Origin: Blautia sp.
GTDB lineage: Bacteria; Bacillota; Clostridia; Lachnospirales; Lachnospiraceae
Length of the DNA: 6,172 nt
NCBI GenBank assembly: GCA_017515945.1
Contig: JAFWDX010000470.1
Coordinates: 1-6,172, forward strand
Reading direction: 5' to 3'
Shown: piece by piece, positions 5,326-6,172 of the stretch
How positions within the stretch are numbered: position 1 is the first letter of the stretch
How the letters are laid out: the number at the start of each line of letters is the position of its first letter
Made by a program: the position numbers and the translations under genes
Notes under the pieces: generated by a model
The model's database searches: none
What the model saw: the letters and a program-made list of their open reading frames with translations, nothing else
Told to the model about the DNA's origin: nothing

Positions 5326-6172
5326 ATGTATGTCAATTCGGGTTATCTGTTCAATTCGAGAGTTCCCTTTAAGGAAACTAAAATGGCGCTGCGGATCCTC
5401 AGCGCCGGGACATATCAGCTCCGCACCCGGCCGAAGCTCCCGACCTGGCGCCCCAAAGGACGTGTGGACTGGCAGCTGCTCTACATTTCAGCCGGGGAAG
5501 GATATTTCATACTGAACGGCAGGGAAGTCGTCGTTCCCGCCGGCAACATGCTCCTGTATCAGCCGAAACAGGAACAGCACTATTACTTTCTTGGCGAGGA
5601 TAAGGCTCAGTACTGGTTTGTCCATTTTACGGGACGCACAGTCAAAAGCATTCTGAAGCATTATGAGATCCCTCTGGATGGCTATATCCTGCACACAGGG
5701 ATTTCCTATGAGTATGAGGATTTCTTTAAACGGATGCGAGATGAACTGATCGAATGCCCCTGGGGCTATGAAGAAATGCTTCAGTACCTTTTCCGCCAGC
5801 TGCTGATCGTCATGTGCCGGAGAATGAAAGAGGGAGTGCCGGCGGCGGAAGGCTTTGTCAGAGATGAGATGGAAAAAGCCACGGTGTATTTCAGGGAACA
5901 TTACAATGAAGATATCAATATTGAACAGTATGCCGTCTCAAGAAATATGAGCAGCAGCTGGTTTGGGAGAAGCTTTACCGCCTATGCCGGCCGGTCCCCC
6001 AAGCAGTATATCCTGGAGCAGAGGATGCGAAACGCCCAGATCCTGCTGGAGACCACGGACGGCACGATCGGTGAGATCGCCGGGATCGTCGGTTATGAAA
6101 ATCCTATGTACTTCAGCCGGGCGTTCAGGAAAGCCAAGGGAGTGTCGCCGGCTAAGTACAGGAAGGTGTACA
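5326..6172 (+). CDS. AraC-family transcriptional regulator, 3' end cut by window edge
   Basis: 282 codons are visible with no stop. The last residues (SPAKYRKVY) already lie past the second helix-turn-helix, so little is missing. The N-terminal part (about 20-125) is a cupin-like AraC sugar-binding domain: WQLLYISAGEGYFILNG (49-65), VVVPAGNMLLYQPKQEQHYY (68-87), YWFVHFTG (96-103). A helical linker follows (about 127-180). The C-terminal AraC/XylS DNA-binding domain (about 180-282) has a first helix-turn-helix at about 198-219 (INIEQYAVSRNMSSSWFGRSF) and a second at about 247-268 (TIGEIAGIVGYENPMYFSRAF). It ends with the family signature FRKAKGVSPAKYR (267-279). No membrane segment or signal peptide is present. 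Divergent placement next to lacZ and a permease suggests a sugar-responsive, probably activating, regulator of those genes. The inducer is unknown. Its own leader contains the partial repeat and hairpin. Confidence 0.95.
   Translation, partial: MYVNSGYLFNSRVPFKETKMALRILSAGTYQLRTRPKLPTWRPKGRVDWQLLYISAGEGYFILNGREVVVPAGNMLLYQPKQEQHYYFLGEDKAQYWFVHFTGRTVKSILKHYEIPLDGYILHTGISYEYEDFFKRMRDELIECPWGYEEMLQYLFRQLLIVMCRRMKEGVPAAEGFVRDEMEKATVYFREHYNEDINIEQYAVSRNMSSSWFGRSFTAYAGRSPKQYILEQRMRNAQILLETTDGTIGEIAGIVGYENPMYFSRAFRKAKGVSPAKYRKVY

Noticed and set aside
5288..5515. 75-codon plus-strand frame overlapping the regulator start
   Set aside because: It is out of frame with the clear AraC-family protein, whose own ribosome binding site and domain content explain the region.
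5488..5901. 137-codon minus-strand frame
   Set aside because: It is antisense to the regulator gene, with no supporting features.

Overview
The window looks like a galactoside-utilisation locus from a Gram-positive gut-type bacterium, most likely a Clostridia member such as a Lachnospiraceae. This placement is an inference. It rests on strong AAAGGAG-type ribosome binding sites, the Firmicutes-style single-chain LacZ, a GPH-family sugar transporter and repeat-rich intergenic DNA. There are three protein genes. A GPH-family sugar:cation symporter (minus strand, 3' end cut by the left edge) and a full-length GH2 beta-galactosidase LacZ (minus strand, 1594-4686) are transcribed leftward. An AraC-family regulator (plus strand, from 5326, 3' end cut by the right edge) is transcribed divergently.

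Layout: 1-1355 transporter; 1356-1593 intergenic, with a diverged and interrupted repeat copy and a possible promoter; 1594-4686 lacZ; 4687-5325 a 639-bp divergent intergenic region; 5326-6172 araC-type regulator. The expected logic is that the regulator senses a sugar through its N-terminal cupin-like domain and controls lacZ and the transporter. The transporter would import a beta-galactoside, which cytoplasmic LacZ hydrolyses.

The least ordinary part is the non-coding DNA. (1) A 145-bp element (4719-4863) just upstream of the lacZ ribosome binding site is bounded by perfect 15-bp inverted repeats. It contains two strong internal hairpins and a third copy of the terminal octamer that would allow alternative pairing. 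(2) A diverged part of the same element lies downstream of lacZ (1428-1536) in inverted orientation. It is split by 59 bp bounded by a gcagtata direct repeat, at the place that corresponds to a hairpin loop. The two copies therefore make the 5' leader and 3' flank of a lacZ transcript complementary over 24 nt with one mismatch. (3) Upstream of the regulator, 4989-5289 holds three tandem units of about 82-88 bp plus a partial fourth. Each full unit carries a TTTCAA-N3-TTGAAA-type palindrome next to a leftward TGG-TATAAA-like extended -10. Two of the units end in a tgagtca/tgactca hairpin. Whether this array is a set of regulatory sites or a cluster of REP-like extragenic repeats cannot be settled from the window alone.
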